Shown here in pieces: positions 53,869-62,536 of a DNA stretch of 64,000 nucleotides. Each line of letters opens with the position of its first letter. The stretch's first letter is position 1. The stretch spans positions 1 through 64,000 of the forward strand of contig NZ_JHEH01000011.1 of the NCBI RefSeq assembly GCF_000715505.1, in the 5' to 3' direction. This DNA is from Thioclava dalianensis (lineage in GTDB: Bacteria; Pseudomonadota; Alphaproteobacteria; Rhodobacterales; Rhodobacteraceae). The translations under genes and the position numbers were made by a program. The notes under the pieces are model-generated. The model saw only the letters and a list, made by a program, of their open reading frames with translations, searched no databases and was not told where the DNA came from.

Positions 53869-54477
53869 TCACACGAGGCGCCGTGCTGCCGCGATGGCAA
53901 GCATTTCATTGGGATTCTTGGCGTCGAATTTACGGCAGGCCGACGCAATCCGTGCCTTCACCGCGCTTTCGCTGATCTCCAACTCGGCGGCGATCTGTTT
54001 GAGACGCAGCCCGCTGGCCCGCATGCGGATGGCCTCGGCCTCGGCCGGTGTCAGGCTCGGAGCGACCTGCGGCACATGATGAAGTGCCCGGAGCGCGTCA
54101 AGCGCCTCGTTCAACTCCGCATCCTCAAACTCTCGATCGGGATGAAAGAGCACCGCGTAGCTGCGCTTACCGATATCCTCGGCGCGGCTGAACGAGACCG
54201 AGGCCCCGAAGCCCAGCTTCATCTGACGTGACAGCGAGATCACGCCAATCGGATCTGGGAGATCGATCTCGCTCCAGCGAATGGCTCCGAAATTCGAATA
54301 AACCCAGCGCATTGCCGGGTCATGAACGTAGAGGCCAAGCTGCGTGTAGAGGTCGATCCAGCCTTGATCGAGACAGTTGATTTCATCCTCAGGCGATGAA
54401 AAGCCCACCCGCAGAGCAACGTAATACCCACCTGGCGCGAGCTTTTCGAAAACGGGCTGACTTTGCCGCAAATCCAT
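53869..54477 (-). CDS. LuxR-family regulator with acyl-homoserine-lactone-binding domain
   Basis: A 202-residue quorum-sensing-type regulator. The N-terminal autoinducer domain keeps the pocket residues in the spacing of TraR/LuxR: Trp40, Tyr44, Asp53, Pro54 and Trp68 (W-X3-Y-X8-DP-X13-W). The C-terminal helix-turn-helix (about 140-200) begins LTPAEAEAIRMRASG and reads KQIAAELEISESAVKARI. No luxI gene is near, so it may be a solo that reads signals made elsewhere. It is convergent with fliP at the end of the flagellar cluster, suggesting a link to motility. An inverted repeat lies just upstream. Confidence 0.9.
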   Translation of the reverse strand: MDLRQSQPVFEKLAPGGYYVALRVGFSSPEDEINCLDQGWIDLYTQLGLYVHDPAMRWVYSNFGAIRWSEIDLPDPIGVISLSRQMKLGFGASVSFSRAEDIGKRSYAVLFHPDREFEDAELNEALDALRALHHVPQVAPSLTPAEAEAIRMRASGLRLKQIAAELEISESAVKARIASACRKFDAKNPNEMLAIAAARRLV

Positions 54478-54528
54478 AATTTGATCTTATCACTTTATTC
54501 TAAAAGAGCGGCACGCCGCGCCGGATCA

Positions 54529-54543
54529 TGCCAAAAACTGGCA
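54529..54543. promoter_or_regulatory. Inverted repeat TGCCA-N5-TGGCA upstream of the LuxR gene
   Basis: A perfect 5-bp inverted repeat with a 5-base AT-rich spacer, about 52 bases before the luxR-type start. It could be an operator for that regulator or a neighbour. It is shorter than a standard 20-bp lux box and does not match it. The remainder of 54478-54745 shows no gene; it is visibly richer in A+T than its surroundings. Confidence 0.35.
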
Positions 54544-54745
54544 CCTCACGTAAACTATGATCGATAAGGGTCTATGAAAACCCAAATCAGCGCTTTTCAA
54601 CGCAGGCAGGTTCAGGGGCCCGGCACCGCGATGCGCAAAACGGTGGCTCACAGCTAGTCTTCCGGAAAGCGGTCATGGGCATTGCTGCCACGAAACCAGC
54701 GCCAGACGCCGACATGGTACTTAGCAAATGTCGAGAGCGCTCACG

Positions 54746-55309
54746 TCACGTTCGGCACATCGTCCAGAGGTCGGGATAATCAGTGATCGCTCCGAATGCG
54801 TCCGTGACGAGCGTCGCCCGGTAGTCGTGCTGCGGTGATACATAGGCATAGGTCCGGGGGCCGGTTCGATGGTAGCTTTGAGGCAGGCGCTTTACGCTCC
54901 AGTCTTCGGTGTCGAGCCACACCGCCACGCAATCCGCGCCAGTACCCTCGGATAGATCTAACCGTCTGATCGCATTGGTATTACTGGCAGGCGTAAAGCC
55001 AAGATCGATGTCGTCCAACCCCGTCATATTCGGGTCGATCTCGCCATTTACGCGCCAGTCATCTGTTCCCGCGCGTTCCAGTGTCAGATCGAGAGACATA
55101 TGTCCGACCCATCCCGATACCGAAGCCCCGCGGCTTCGCCATGTGGCGTCGCAGAACAAGCGATATGCCAGATGAGCCGCCGTTCCATTCTGCGCGAACA
55201 CAGCAGCGCCCTCGATTGTCCAACCCTGAGACGTCGCAGCAATGCGACACGCATCATATCCCGGTTGATCGAGGCGGCGCCAAAGGACGGTATGCACAAA
55301 ACTCTCCAT
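54746..55309 (-). CDS. Putative glycolipid-binding-domain protein
   Basis: A 187-residue protein matching the 'putative glycolipid-binding' family (formerly DUF1089): VLWRRLDQPGYDACRI at the start, VSGWVGHMSLDLTL in the middle, DIDLGFTPASNTNAIRRLDL (about 118) and YRATLVTDAFGAITDYPDLW at the end. These stand for strands of a lipocalin-like barrel. The start is uncertain: ATG 55309 gives the family N terminus, with in-frame ATG 55330 and TTG 55384 upstream; none has a good ribosome site. Codon third positions are less G/C-rich than in neighbours, which suggests later acquisition. Confidence 0.8.
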   Translation of the reverse strand: MESFVHTVLWRRLDQPGYDACRIAATSQGWTIEGAAVFAQNGTAAHLAYRLFCDATWRSRGASVSGWVGHMSLDLTLERAGTDDWRVNGEIDPNMTGLDDIDLGFTPASNTNAIRRLDLSEGTGADCVAVWLDTEDWSVKRLPQSYHRTGPRTYAYVSPQHDYRATLVTDAFGAITDYPDLWTMCRT

Positions 55310-55467
55310 TTTTGCATCATACCAACTCATGTGGTTGCCGGAAGCTTCGTCCTCGCAAAGCCAACCAAAATATTTGCCCTCCAACCATGAGATAGGGACA
55401 GAGAGACCCAGCGATAGCCTGAAACGACAAAGGGCTCAGCCATCTCTGGCTAAGCCCTTGGATATGA

Positions 55468-55543
55468 TGGTGAGCCGTGCAGGATTCGAACCTGCGACCC
55501 ACTGATTAAAAGTCAGTTGCTCTACCAACTGAGCTAACGGCCC
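55468..55543 (-). tRNA. tRNA-Lys (anticodon TTT)
   Basis: A 76-base cloverleaf on the minus strand. The acceptor stem pairs GGGCCGT with ACGGCTC, the anticodon arm is CTGAC-TTTTAAT-CAG type with anticodon TTT, the T-arm carries GGTTCGAATCC and the D-arm AGCTCAGTTGGTAGAGC. CCA is encoded (55468-55470 as TGG on plus). It lies alone between the glycolipid-binding gene and dapF. Confidence 0.97.
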
Positions 55544-55649
55544 ATCACACGGCGCTTCTCTATAAACCCCTGCCATGGGGGTCAAGGCTAAAAGATCGCA
55601 AAAATTGCATGTCTGGAAAAAACTTTTGCGCAAGCGTATATCGCGCTTC

Positions 55650-56486
55650 ATGAACACTGTGCGACAGCCCCCCGGCCAGCCCTTCATGAAGATGCATGGT
55701 CTTGGCAACGACTTCGTCGTCATCGACGCCCGCACGGGCGACGATCCGGTGACGCCTGCGCTTGCGCGCGCGCTTGGCGACCGGCATCGCGGGGTGGGCT
55801 TTGACCAGCTTGCCGTTATCCGACCCTCGCAAGATACGGATTACACGCTGGAATTCTGGAATTCGGACGGCTCGCGGGCGGGCGCTTGCGGCAATGCTTC
55901 GCGCTGCGTGGGCGATTACATGATGCGTGAGCTTGATCGCGATGCGCTTCGTTTCACGACCGAGCGCGGCGCGCTTGCAGCGGTCCGGGGGCCCGACGGG
56001 CGGGTGTCGATCAACATGGGCGCGCCGATTCTCGACGCCGCCGCAATCCCGGTGCGCGCGGGGAGTGATCCGGCCCATCTGCCGCTCGACGGCGATCCGA
56101 TCGCAGTTGGCATGGGCAATCCGCATTGCATTTTCTTCGTGGCCGATGCCGAGTCTGTCGATCTTGCGGGGCGTGGGCCTCTGATCGAGCATGATCCGCT
56201 CTTTCCCGAACGGACCAATGTCGAGTTTGCAACGCTAACCGGCCCCGACCACCTGCGTATGCGAGTCTGGGAGCGCGGCGCGGGTATCACCTTGGCCTGC
56301 GGCTCTGGCACCTGCGCCACCGCCGTGGCCGCCCATCTGCGCGGCCTGACAGGCAAACGCGTCTTGGTCGATGTGGATGGCGGCCAGCTTGAGATCGACT
56401 GGCGCGATGACGGGGTCTGGATGACCGGGCCTGTGGCCCATGTCTTCTCGGCCCATCTGACACCCGAATTTCTGGCCGCAATATGA
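55650..56486 (+). CDS. dapF: Diaminopimelate epimerase DapF
   Basis: DapF turns LL- into meso-diaminopimelate, the precursor of lysine and of the peptidoglycan peptide. The 278-residue protein has [15 protein letters not shown] near the start and both catalytic cysteines: Cys80 in [11 protein letters not shown] and Cys217 in [12 protein letters not shown] 55650 gives a short family-like leader before MKMHGLGN; the ATG at 55686 is also possible and the one at 55575 is too far out. The stop overlaps mtaB (ATGA). Confidence 0.97.
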   Translation: MNTVRQPPGQPFMKMHGLGNDFVVIDARTGDDPVTPALARALGDRHRGVGFDQLAVIRPSQDTDYTLEFWNSDGSRAGACGNASRCVGDYMMRELDRDALRFTTERGALAAVRGPDGRVSINMGAPILDAAAIPVRAGSDPAHLPLDGDPIAVGMGNPHCIFFVADAESVDLAGRGPLIEHDPLFPERTNVEFATLTGPDHLRMRVWERGAGITLACGSGTCATAVAAHLRGLTGKRVLVDVDGGQLEIDWRDDGVWMTGPVAHVFSAHLTPEFLAAI

Positions 56487-57742
56487 GCGCGCCGGTCTTC
56501 TCCACGCTGGGCTGCCGTCTCAACGCCTATGAGACGGAGGCGATGAAAGAGCTGGCCGAACAGGCCGGGCTGACCGGGGCCGTCGTCGTCAATACCTGTG
56601 CGGTAACGGCGGAGGCCGTGCGCAAGGCCAAGCAGGAGATTCGCCGCCTTGCGCGCGAGAACCCGGACGCGCCTGTGATCGTGACCGGCTGTGCCGCCCA
56701 GACCGAGCCCGAGACCTTCGCCGGGATGGCCGAGGTCACGAAGGTGATCGGCAATCACGAGAAGATGCTGGCCGAGACCTGGACCGCGCTGACCCCGCAA
56801 GGCCCTGATTTCATCGGCCAGACAGAGCGCGTCATGGTCGATGACATCATGTCGGTGAAGGAGACCGCCGGTCACCTGATCGACGGTTTCGGACGCCACC
56901 GCGCCTATGTGCAGGTGCAAAATGGCTGCGATCACCGCTGCACTTTCTGCATCATCCCCTATGGTCGCGGCAATTCGCGCTCGGTGCCTGCGGGCGTGGT
57001 GATCGAGCAGATCAAGCGGCTGGTGGATCGCGGCTTCAACGAGGTCGTGCTGACCGGGGTGGACCTGACCTCGTGGGGGGCAGACCTGCCTGCAACGCCC
57101 CGGCTCGGTGATCTGGTGATGCGGATCTTGCGGCTGGTGCCGGATCTACCCCGGCTGCGGATCTCTTCCATCGATTCGATCGAGGCCGATGAGAACCTGA
57201 TGCTCGCGATTGCGACCGAACCGCGCCTGATGCCGCATCTGCATCTGTCGCTGCAAGCGGGCGACGACATGATTCTCAAGCGGATGAAGCGCCGTCACCT
57301 GCGCGACGACGCAATCGCGTTTTGCGAGGAGGCGCGGCGCCTGCGGCCCGGTATGGTGTTTGGCGCCGATATCATCGCAGGCTTCCCGACCGAGACCGAA
57401 GCGATGTTCGAGAATTCGCTGAAGCTGGTCGATGATTGCGACCTGACATTCCTGCATGTGTTTCCTTATTCCGCGCGCAAGGGCACGCCTGCGGCGCGCA
57501 TGCCTGCCGTGGCGGGCCCCGAGGTGAAATCCCGCGCGGCGCGGCTGCGGGCCAAGGGTCAGGAGGCGCTGAGCGCGCATCTCGCGCAGCAGGTCGGACA
57601 ACGCCTTCGCGTGTTGACCGAAGGCCCGCGCGTTGCGCGCACCGAGGGCTTTGCCGAGGTCGCCCTTGCAAGCGATCATCCCGAAGGCAGCCTGCTAGAT
57701 CTCGACATCACCGGCCATGACGGGGCGCGGCTTCTGGCCTGA
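56483..57742 (+). CDS. mtaB: tRNA t6A37 methylthiotransferase MtaB
   Basis: A radical-SAM enzyme that converts t6A37 to ms2t6A37 in ANN-decoding tRNAs. The 419-residue protein has the UPF0004 N-terminal domain ([37 protein letters not shown]) with three cysteines for the auxiliary cluster, and the radical-SAM motif Cys149-X3-Cys153-X2-Cys156 in [17 protein letters not shown]. The pattern KRHR-like [12 protein letters not shown] and a C-terminal TRAM-type end follow. It is coupled to dapF by ATGA; dapF-mtaB pairing is frequent in Rhodobacterales. Confidence 0.95.
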   Translation: MSAPVFSTLGCRLNAYETEAMKELAEQAGLTGAVVVNTCAVTAEAVRKAKQEIRRLARENPDAPVIVTGCAAQTEPETFAGMAEVTKVIGNHEKMLAETWTALTPQGPDFIGQTERVMVDDIMSVKETAGHLIDGFGRHRAYVQVQNGCDHRCTFCIIPYGRGNSRSVPAGVVIEQIKRLVDRGFNEVVLTGVDLTSWGADLPATPRLGDLVMRILRLVPDLPRLRISSIDSIEADENLMLAIATEPRLMPHLHLSLQAGDDMILKRMKRRHLRDDAIAFCEEARRLRPGMVFGADIIAGFPTETEAMFENSLKLVDDCDLTFLHVFPYSARKGTPAARMPAVAGPEVKSRAARLRAKGQEALSAHLAQQVGQRLRVLTEGPRVARTEGFAEVALASDHPEGSLLDLDITGHDGARLLA

Positions 57743-57866
57743 CACAGGCAGGCCCGCGCGCGGCTGATCGTCTCGCAGCTTCTTTTTGATCGTTCCGCCA
57801 CCAATAGGGCGGGGCAGCCGCGGAAAAGGGGTTTCGTTTTTCCGGCCCTGCACTAGCTTGAGCCCT

Positions 57867-58289
57867 ATGTTGCGTATCAATGATCAGATCAGCATCGAGG
57901 ATTGGGAAATCGTCGAGACATTCACCCGGGCTCAAGGGCCGGGCGGGCAAAACGTCAACAAGGTCTCGACGGCGGTCGAGCTGCGTTTCGAGGCCGATCG
58001 CTCACCGAACCTACCCCCGCCGGTGAAGGCGCGCCTGCGGCGGTTGGCGGGGCGCAAATGGACGACGGATGGGGCGCTTGTGCTCTTGGTGCAGGACACG
58101 CGCAGTCAGGCCCGCAATCGCGAAATCGCCCGGGAGCGGCTGGCAGAGATGATCGTCAAAGCCTGTGAGCGGCCCAAGCGGCGCATTCCGACGAAACCCA
58201 CCAAGGGCAGCCAGCGGCGGCGGCTCAAGACCAAGACGATCCGAGGCGAGGTCAAGGCGCTGCGCGGAAAGGTTGGCGATGGCGAATGA
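57867..58289 (+). CDS. arfB: Alternative ribosome-rescue factor ArfB (YaeJ)
   Basis: ArfB frees ribosomes stalled on messages without a stop codon, by peptidyl-tRNA hydrolysis. The 140-residue protein has the release-factor GGQ motif in RAQGPGGQNVNKVST (about residue 26) and a basic C-terminal tail (RIPTKPTKGSQRRRLKTKTI) that enters the empty mRNA channel. The length equals the E. coli protein with ATG 57867; a frame from 57786 adds an unlikely leader. It overlaps the aminotransferase gene by 11 bases. Confidence 0.94.
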   Translation: MLRINDQISIEDWEIVETFTRAQGPGGQNVNKVSTAVELRFEADRSPNLPPPVKARLRRLAGRKWTTDGALVLLVQDTRSQARNREIARERLAEMIVKACERPKRRIPTKPTKGSQRRRLKTKTIRGEVKALRGKVGDGE

Positions 58290-59544
58290 GCTGATCGAGC
58301 GGCGCGCGCGGCTTCTTGGGCCGAATGTCCCGACATTCTACGCCGATCCGGTCCATATCACCCGCGGTGCGGGCAGCTATTTGTGGGATGCAGACGGGCA
58401 GCGCTACCTCGATGCCTATAACAACGTCGCCCATTGCGGCCACTGCCATCCAAAGGTGGTGGAGGCGATCTCGGCGCAGGCGGCCCGGCTCAACACCCAT
58501 ACCCGCTATCTGCATGAGGGCATCTTGGATTATGCCGAGGCGCTGCTCGCCCGGTTTGGCCCTGGGCTGGATCAGCTTTTGATGACCTGCACGGGATCTG
58601 AGGCCAATGATGTTGCCCTGCGCATGGCACAGGCTGCGACCGGAAAACGCGGCTTCATCGCCACCGACAACACCTATCACGGCAACACCACGGCGGTTGC
58701 GCATCTCTCGACGCGACGCCCGCCCATCGGCGGCTGGCCCGATCATATCCGCCGCGTGCCTGCGCCTGACAGCCTCGCGCCGCTGGGGGGCACCGCCGAG
58801 GCACAGGCGGAGGCGTTCGCTGCGAATATCGCCACAGCCATCGCCGAGCTGGAAGCCGCAGACCATGGCTTTGCCGGGCTGATGCTCTGCCCGATCTTTG
58901 CCAATGAGGGCATGCCCGGCATCGCGCCCGGCTTTCTCGACCCGACCGTCGATCTCGTTCGCCGCGCCGGTGGGCTGATCCTGTGTGACGAGGTTCAACC
59001 CGGGTTCGGGCGCATCGGCAGCCATTTCTGGGGGCATGACTGGCTGGGGTTTTCCCCCGATGTCGTGACGCTTGGAAAGCCGATGGGCAACGGGCATCCG
59101 GTGGCGGGTGTCGTGGCACGCCCCGCAACCATGGCCGCCTTCCGCGAGGCGTTCGGGTATTTCAACACGTTCGGCGGCAATCCGGTCTCCTGTGCGGCAG
59201 CGCTCGCGGTGCTGGAGGTGATCGAGGAGGAGGGCCTGCAGGAAAATGCGCGCGATGTCGGCGCCTATCTCCTGACAGGGCTGCAAGAGCTGTCTCATCC
59301 GCTGATCCATGACGCGCGCGGACTGGGCCTGTTTTTGGGCCTTGAACTTGCCCGCGACGGCGCTCCCGCCGGAGAGGAGGCCGCCCGGATCGTTGAAGAG
59401 ATGCGCGCGCGGCATGTTCTGATGGGGCGCGTCGGGCGCGCGCAGCATATCCTCAAGATCCGCCCGCCCATGGTATTTTCACGCGATGACGCGGATATGC
59501 TGCTGGCGGCGCTCGACGCCAGCTTCCGCGCGATACCGGCATGA
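58279..59544 (+). CDS. Class III aminotransferase fold, probable phospho-lyase (AGXT2L-like)
   Basis: A 421-residue PLP enzyme of the class III aminotransferase fold. The PLP lysine is Lys267 in DVVTLGKPMGNGHP, the cofactor-stacking region TGSEANDVAL lies at 105-114 and the Asp-Val-Gln (DEVQPGFGRIG) at 237. The N-terminal stretch (YLDAYNNVAHCGHCHP, LNTHTRYLH) is strikingly like animal ETNPPL and PHYKPL, which cleave phosphoethanolamine and phosphohydroxylysine to ammonia, phosphate and an aldehyde. The APH-type kinase next to it (ATGA overlap) would make the phosphorylated substrate. The lyase call is inference; transaminase activity is the alternative. Confidence 0.82.
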   Translation: MANELIERRARLLGPNVPTFYADPVHITRGAGSYLWDADGQRYLDAYNNVAHCGHCHPKVVEAISAQAARLNTHTRYLHEGILDYAEALLARFGPGLDQLLMTCTGSEANDVALRMAQAATGKRGFIATDNTYHGNTTAVAHLSTRRPPIGGWPDHIRRVPAPDSLAPLGGTAEAQAEAFAANIATAIAELEAADHGFAGLMLCPIFANEGMPGIAPGFLDPTVDLVRRAGGLILCDEVQPGFGRIGSHFWGHDWLGFSPDVVTLGKPMGNGHPVAGVVARPATMAAFREAFGYFNTFGGNPVSCAAALAVLEVIEEEGLQENARDVGAYLLTGLQELSHPLIHDARGLGLFLGLELARDGAPAGEEAARIVEEMRARHVLMGRVGRAQHILKIRPPMVFSRDDADMLLAALDASFRAIPA

Positions 59545-60512
59545 CGGACGGGGCGGATATGCTTTGGGCTGCGCATGACGCGCTTCAGGCATGGGACGCA
59601 GACAAAACCGCGCCGCGCCTTGTCAGCCATCGCGAGAATATCGTTTTTGACGCCTCTCTGAACGGGGGGCGGCGGATCGCCCTGCGGCTGCACAGACCCG
59701 GCTATCAGGAGCGCGCTGCTATTGAGGCCGAGCTGAACTGGTGTGCCGCGCTCGCCGCGCGAGGCCTGCCGGTCCCTCGCCCCGTCCCAAGCCGGACGGG
59801 CACGCTGACGGTGCAGGCAGGTCCGCGTCTGGCCTCTTGCGTGGATTGGCTCGACGGCACACCGATCGGCGCGGGAGATCAACCACTTGGGCCGGATGCC
59901 GCATCGGTCGCGCGGGATGCACGGGCGCTTGGGCGGCTGATCGCTCAGTTGCACAACGCCACGGATGCGCACCCGCCCGCGCCCTTCCCGCGCCCGGTCT
60001 GGGATGCCGAGGGCCTGCTGGGCGAAACGCCGCTCTGGGGCCGCTTCTGGGAGCACCCGGCCCTTACCCCCCCGCAGCGCGACTGTCTGGGGCAGGCCCG
60101 CGCGCTGGCTGCCGATACTTTGAAAGCGGTCACGGATTTCGGACCGATCCACGCCGATATCCTGCGCGAAAATGTGCTGAAGACCGACCGAGGTCTCGCG
60201 CTCATCGATTTCGACGATTGCGGCACGGGCTATCGGCTTTACGATCTGGGAACAGCCCTGATTCAGGGCTGGGGCGATCCGCTTTGGGCCGCGCAGGTCG
60301 CGGGTCTGACCGAAGGCTATCGCAGCCAGCGTTCGCTGCCCGATGACCAGATACGCTTGTTGCCCGTTCTCGTGGCATTGCGCGGTTTTGCCTCTGCTGG
60401 CTGGATCGTGACGCGTGCCACAGGTGACGATTCCCGTCAGATGTCGTATGTCAGGCGCGCACTGGCATTGGCCCAGCATGTGATCAACCAGACGACCCCA
60501 TGGGAGCGCTAG
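59541..60512 (+). CDS. APH-family phosphotransferase, probable hydroxylysine/aminoalcohol kinase
   Basis: A 323-residue kinase of the aminoglycoside-phosphotransferase/homoserine-kinase-II fold. The catalytic loop is GPIHADILRENVL (about residue 211), with the catalytic Asp in HAD, and the metal-binding LIDFDDCGTGYRLYDL follows. The N-terminal lobe has the Lys/Arg-poor nucleotide pocket of this family. It starts in the stop of the phospho-lyase-like gene. The pair resembles mammalian HYKK (AGPHD1) and PHYKPL, so hydroxylysine, ethanolamine or a related amino alcohol is the likely substrate. Not a resistance gene by any sign seen. Confidence 0.8.
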   Translation: MTDGADMLWAAHDALQAWDADKTAPRLVSHRENIVFDASLNGGRRIALRLHRPGYQERAAIEAELNWCAALAARGLPVPRPVPSRTGTLTVQAGPRLASCVDWLDGTPIGAGDQPLGPDAASVARDARALGRLIAQLHNATDAHPPAPFPRPVWDAEGLLGETPLWGRFWEHPALTPPQRDCLGQARALAADTLKAVTDFGPIHADILRENVLKTDRGLALIDFDDCGTGYRLYDLGTALIQGWGDPLWAAQVAGLTEGYRSQRSLPDDQIRLLPVLVALRGFASAGWIVTRATGDDSRQMSYVRRALALAQHVINQTTPWER

Positions 60513-60513
60513 A

Positions 60514-60963
60514 ATGAAATGGGCAAAACGGATCGCCAAAGACCTGATCGGCAGCCGCCCCGCTTCGCTGCAAGTGGGAGCGCTGTGCACGCGCAGGATC
60601 GATGGCAAATTGCAGATCCTGCTGATCACCTCGCGCGATAGCGGGCGCTGGGTGGTCCCAAAGGGCTGGCCGATGCGCGGGCGTTCACTGGCAGGAGCGG
60701 CGCGTCAGGAAGCTTGGGAAGAAGCCGGGGTCAAAGGCCGGATCTCTTCCGAACCCGTCGGCAGCTTTCACTATGAAAAGATACTGGATGGAGGGCTTGG
60801 GGTTCCGACCGATGTGGTACTATACCACCTCAAAGTGGATCACTTGGAGAAGGTTTATCCCGAGGATCACCAACGCAAGCGGCAATGGTGCTCGCCCAGA
60901 TATGCCGCAGATCTTGTCGCGGAAGACAGCCTCAAAAAGATCCTGCTGGAGTTCAAGGGCTGA
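60514..60963 (+). CDS. NUDIX hydrolase (DIPP-like)
   Basis: A 149-residue NUDIX protein with the box form GWPMRGRSLAGAARQEAWEEAGV (about residue 52, split over two helices), in which KGWP precedes the helix as in diphosphoinositol-polyphosphate and diadenosine-polyphosphate hydrolases. The metal-binding Glu pair EAWEEAG is intact. It starts 1 base after the kinase stop, so it is co-transcribed, but a functional link to that pair is not obvious. The substrate is unknown. Confidence 0.9.
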   Translation: MKWAKRIAKDLIGSRPASLQVGALCTRRIDGKLQILLITSRDSGRWVVPKGWPMRGRSLAGAARQEAWEEAGVKGRISSEPVGSFHYEKILDGGLGVPTDVVLYHLKVDHLEKVYPEDHQRKRQWCSPRYAADLVAEDSLKKILLEFKG

Positions 60964-61051
60964 GGCCGCAACAACGTCAGCGCGCTTGTACGACAGGGTC
61001 AAATCCGTTAGGGGAGCGGCTTTGTAACGCAATCATGACAGGTAGCTGACA

Positions 61052-62536
61052 GTGGCTTCGGACGAAAACAATCCGCCCGTCAACCAGTGGAAGACGCTCG
61101 ATCGGGATCTCAAGCGGTTCGGACGCCTTGAAGCGGGCAGCCATTCGATCTCGCGCGGTCTGGTCGCACCGGGGCTGGCCCTCGCCTTCATCGTATTCGT
61201 GGGACTTGTCACAGCCGTCTTGATGGGCGGGCAGACCGGTCAGCTTGTGGTGATCGCCGCCGCCTCGATCGGCGCCTATATGGCGATCAATATCGGCGCC
61301 AATGACGTGGCCAACAATATGGGCCCAGCGGTGGGCTCGCGGGCGATCACGCTGCTGGCGGCGCTGGTTCTCGCGGCAGTCTTCGAGTCGATGGGGGCGC
61401 TGCTGGCGGGCGGCGATGTCGTCGACACGGTCGCCAAGGGCATCATCGCGCCAAGCGCCCTGCCCGATTCCTCTCATTTCGTCTGGGCGATGATGTCGGC
61501 GCTGCTGGCCGCAGCGCTGTGGCTGAACCTTGCGACATGGCTTGGCGCGCCGGTTTCAACCACCCATTCCATCGTGGGCGGTGTCGTGGGCGCCGGGATC
61601 GTGGCTGCGGGCTTCGGAGCCGTCAACTGGGACACGATGGGCATGATCGCCGCAAGCTGGGTGATCTCTCCTATCATGGGGGGCGTGATCGCAGCGCTGT
61701 TTCTCGCGCTGATCAAAAGCAAGGTCATCTATACCGAAGACAAGATCGCCGCCGCGCGCCGTTGGGTGCCGATCCTGATCGGGATCATGGCGGGCGTGTT
61801 CTCGGCCTATCTTGCGCTTAAAGGGCTCAAACATCTGTTCAAAATCAGCCTCCTCGAGGCGCTCGCCATTGGTCTCGTGATCGGTGTCGGCTGCTGGCTG
61901 ATCGCGATCCCGCTGATCCGGCGCCAATCCGAAGGGCTGGAGAACCGCAAGAAGTCGCTCAAGACGCTGTTCTCCTTTCCGCTGATCATCTCCGCGGCTC
62001 TACTGAGCTTCGCCCATGGCGCCAATGATGTGGCCAATGCCGTAGGCCCGCTCGCCGCGATCGTGCACACGGTCGAGCAGGGCGACGTTGCAAGTCAGGT
62101 GGGGATTCCGTTCTGGGTGATGGCAGTGGGGGCGTTGGGCATTTCCTGCGGGCTTTTGCTGTTTGGTCCCAAGCTGATCCGTCTGGTGGGCGACCAGATC
62201 ACCAAGCTCAACCCGATGCGCGCCTATTGCGTGGCGCTGTCCGCGGCGGTGACGGTGATCTTGGCCTCGTGGCTTGGCCTGCCGGTGTCCTCCACCCATA
62301 TCGCGGTGGGCGGCATCTTTGGCGTGGGGTTCTACCGCGAACACTACGCCGAGAAGCGCGCCCGTGAAAAAGGCATCAGCAAGGGCAAGCCGGTTCCGCC
62401 CGAAGAGCGCAAGCGCCGCCTTCTGGTGCGCCGCTCGCATATGGTGACGGTGGCTGCGGCCTGGATCATCACGGTGCCGGCCTCGGCGGCGCTGTCCGCC
62501 GTCGTTTATCTCGTGCTGGACCGGCTGGCGTCCTAG
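61052..62536 (+). CDS. Inorganic phosphate transporter, Pit family
   Basis: A 494-residue membrane protein with about ten hydrophobic helices, in two inverted halves. Each half has the PiT signature: [16 protein letters not shown] (about residue 81) and [15 protein letters not shown] (about 324), followed by the SSTHIAVGG-type ends ([22 protein letters not shown]). It transports phosphate (or metal phosphate) with protons or sodium. A hydrophilic N terminus of about 40 residues precedes helix 1. The start is a GTG at 61052 after AGGTAGCTGAC. Its stop CTAG is shared with the convergent pncB. Confidence 0.94.
   Translation: MASDENNPPVNQWKTLDRDLKRFGRLEAGSHSISRGLVAPGLALAFIVFVGLVTAVLMGGQTGQLVVIAAASIGAYMAINIGANDVANNMGPAVGSRAITLLAALVLAAVFESMGALLAGGDVVDTVAKGIIAPSALPDSSHFVWAMMSALLAAALWLNLATWLGAPVSTTHSIVGGVVGAGIVAAGFGAVNWDTMGMIAASWVISPIMGGVIAALFLALIKSKVIYTEDKIAAARRWVPILIGIMAGVFSAYLALKGLKHLFKISLLEALAIGLVIGVGCWLIAIPLIRRQSEGLENRKKSLKTLFSFPLIISAALLSFAHGANDVANAVGPLAAIVHTVEQGDVASQVGIPFWVMAVGALGISCGLLLFGPKLIRLVGDQITKLNPMRAYCVALSAAVTVILASWLGLPVSSTHIAVGGIFGVGFYREHYAEKRAREKGISKGKPVPPEERKRRLLVRRSHMVTVAAAWIITVPASAALSAVVYLVLDRLAS

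Noticed and set aside
54540-54560. Sigma-54 promoter suggested by TGGCAC near the LuxR gene
   Set aside because: The required TTGC block at the -12 distance is missing.
54478-54745. A lux box or a luxI gene near the LuxR regulator
   Set aside because: No 20-bp dyad of the lux-box type and no open frame with LuxI motifs were seen; only a short TGCCA-N5-TGGCA repeat is present.
55468-55543. tRNA-Lys as the attachment site of an integrated element
   Set aside because: No copy of the tRNA 3' end and no integrase gene were found on either side.
59541-60512. Aminoglycoside resistance gene
   Set aside because: The APH fold is shared by many metabolic kinases; coupling to a phospho-lyase-like gene and absence of mobile context argue for metabolism.
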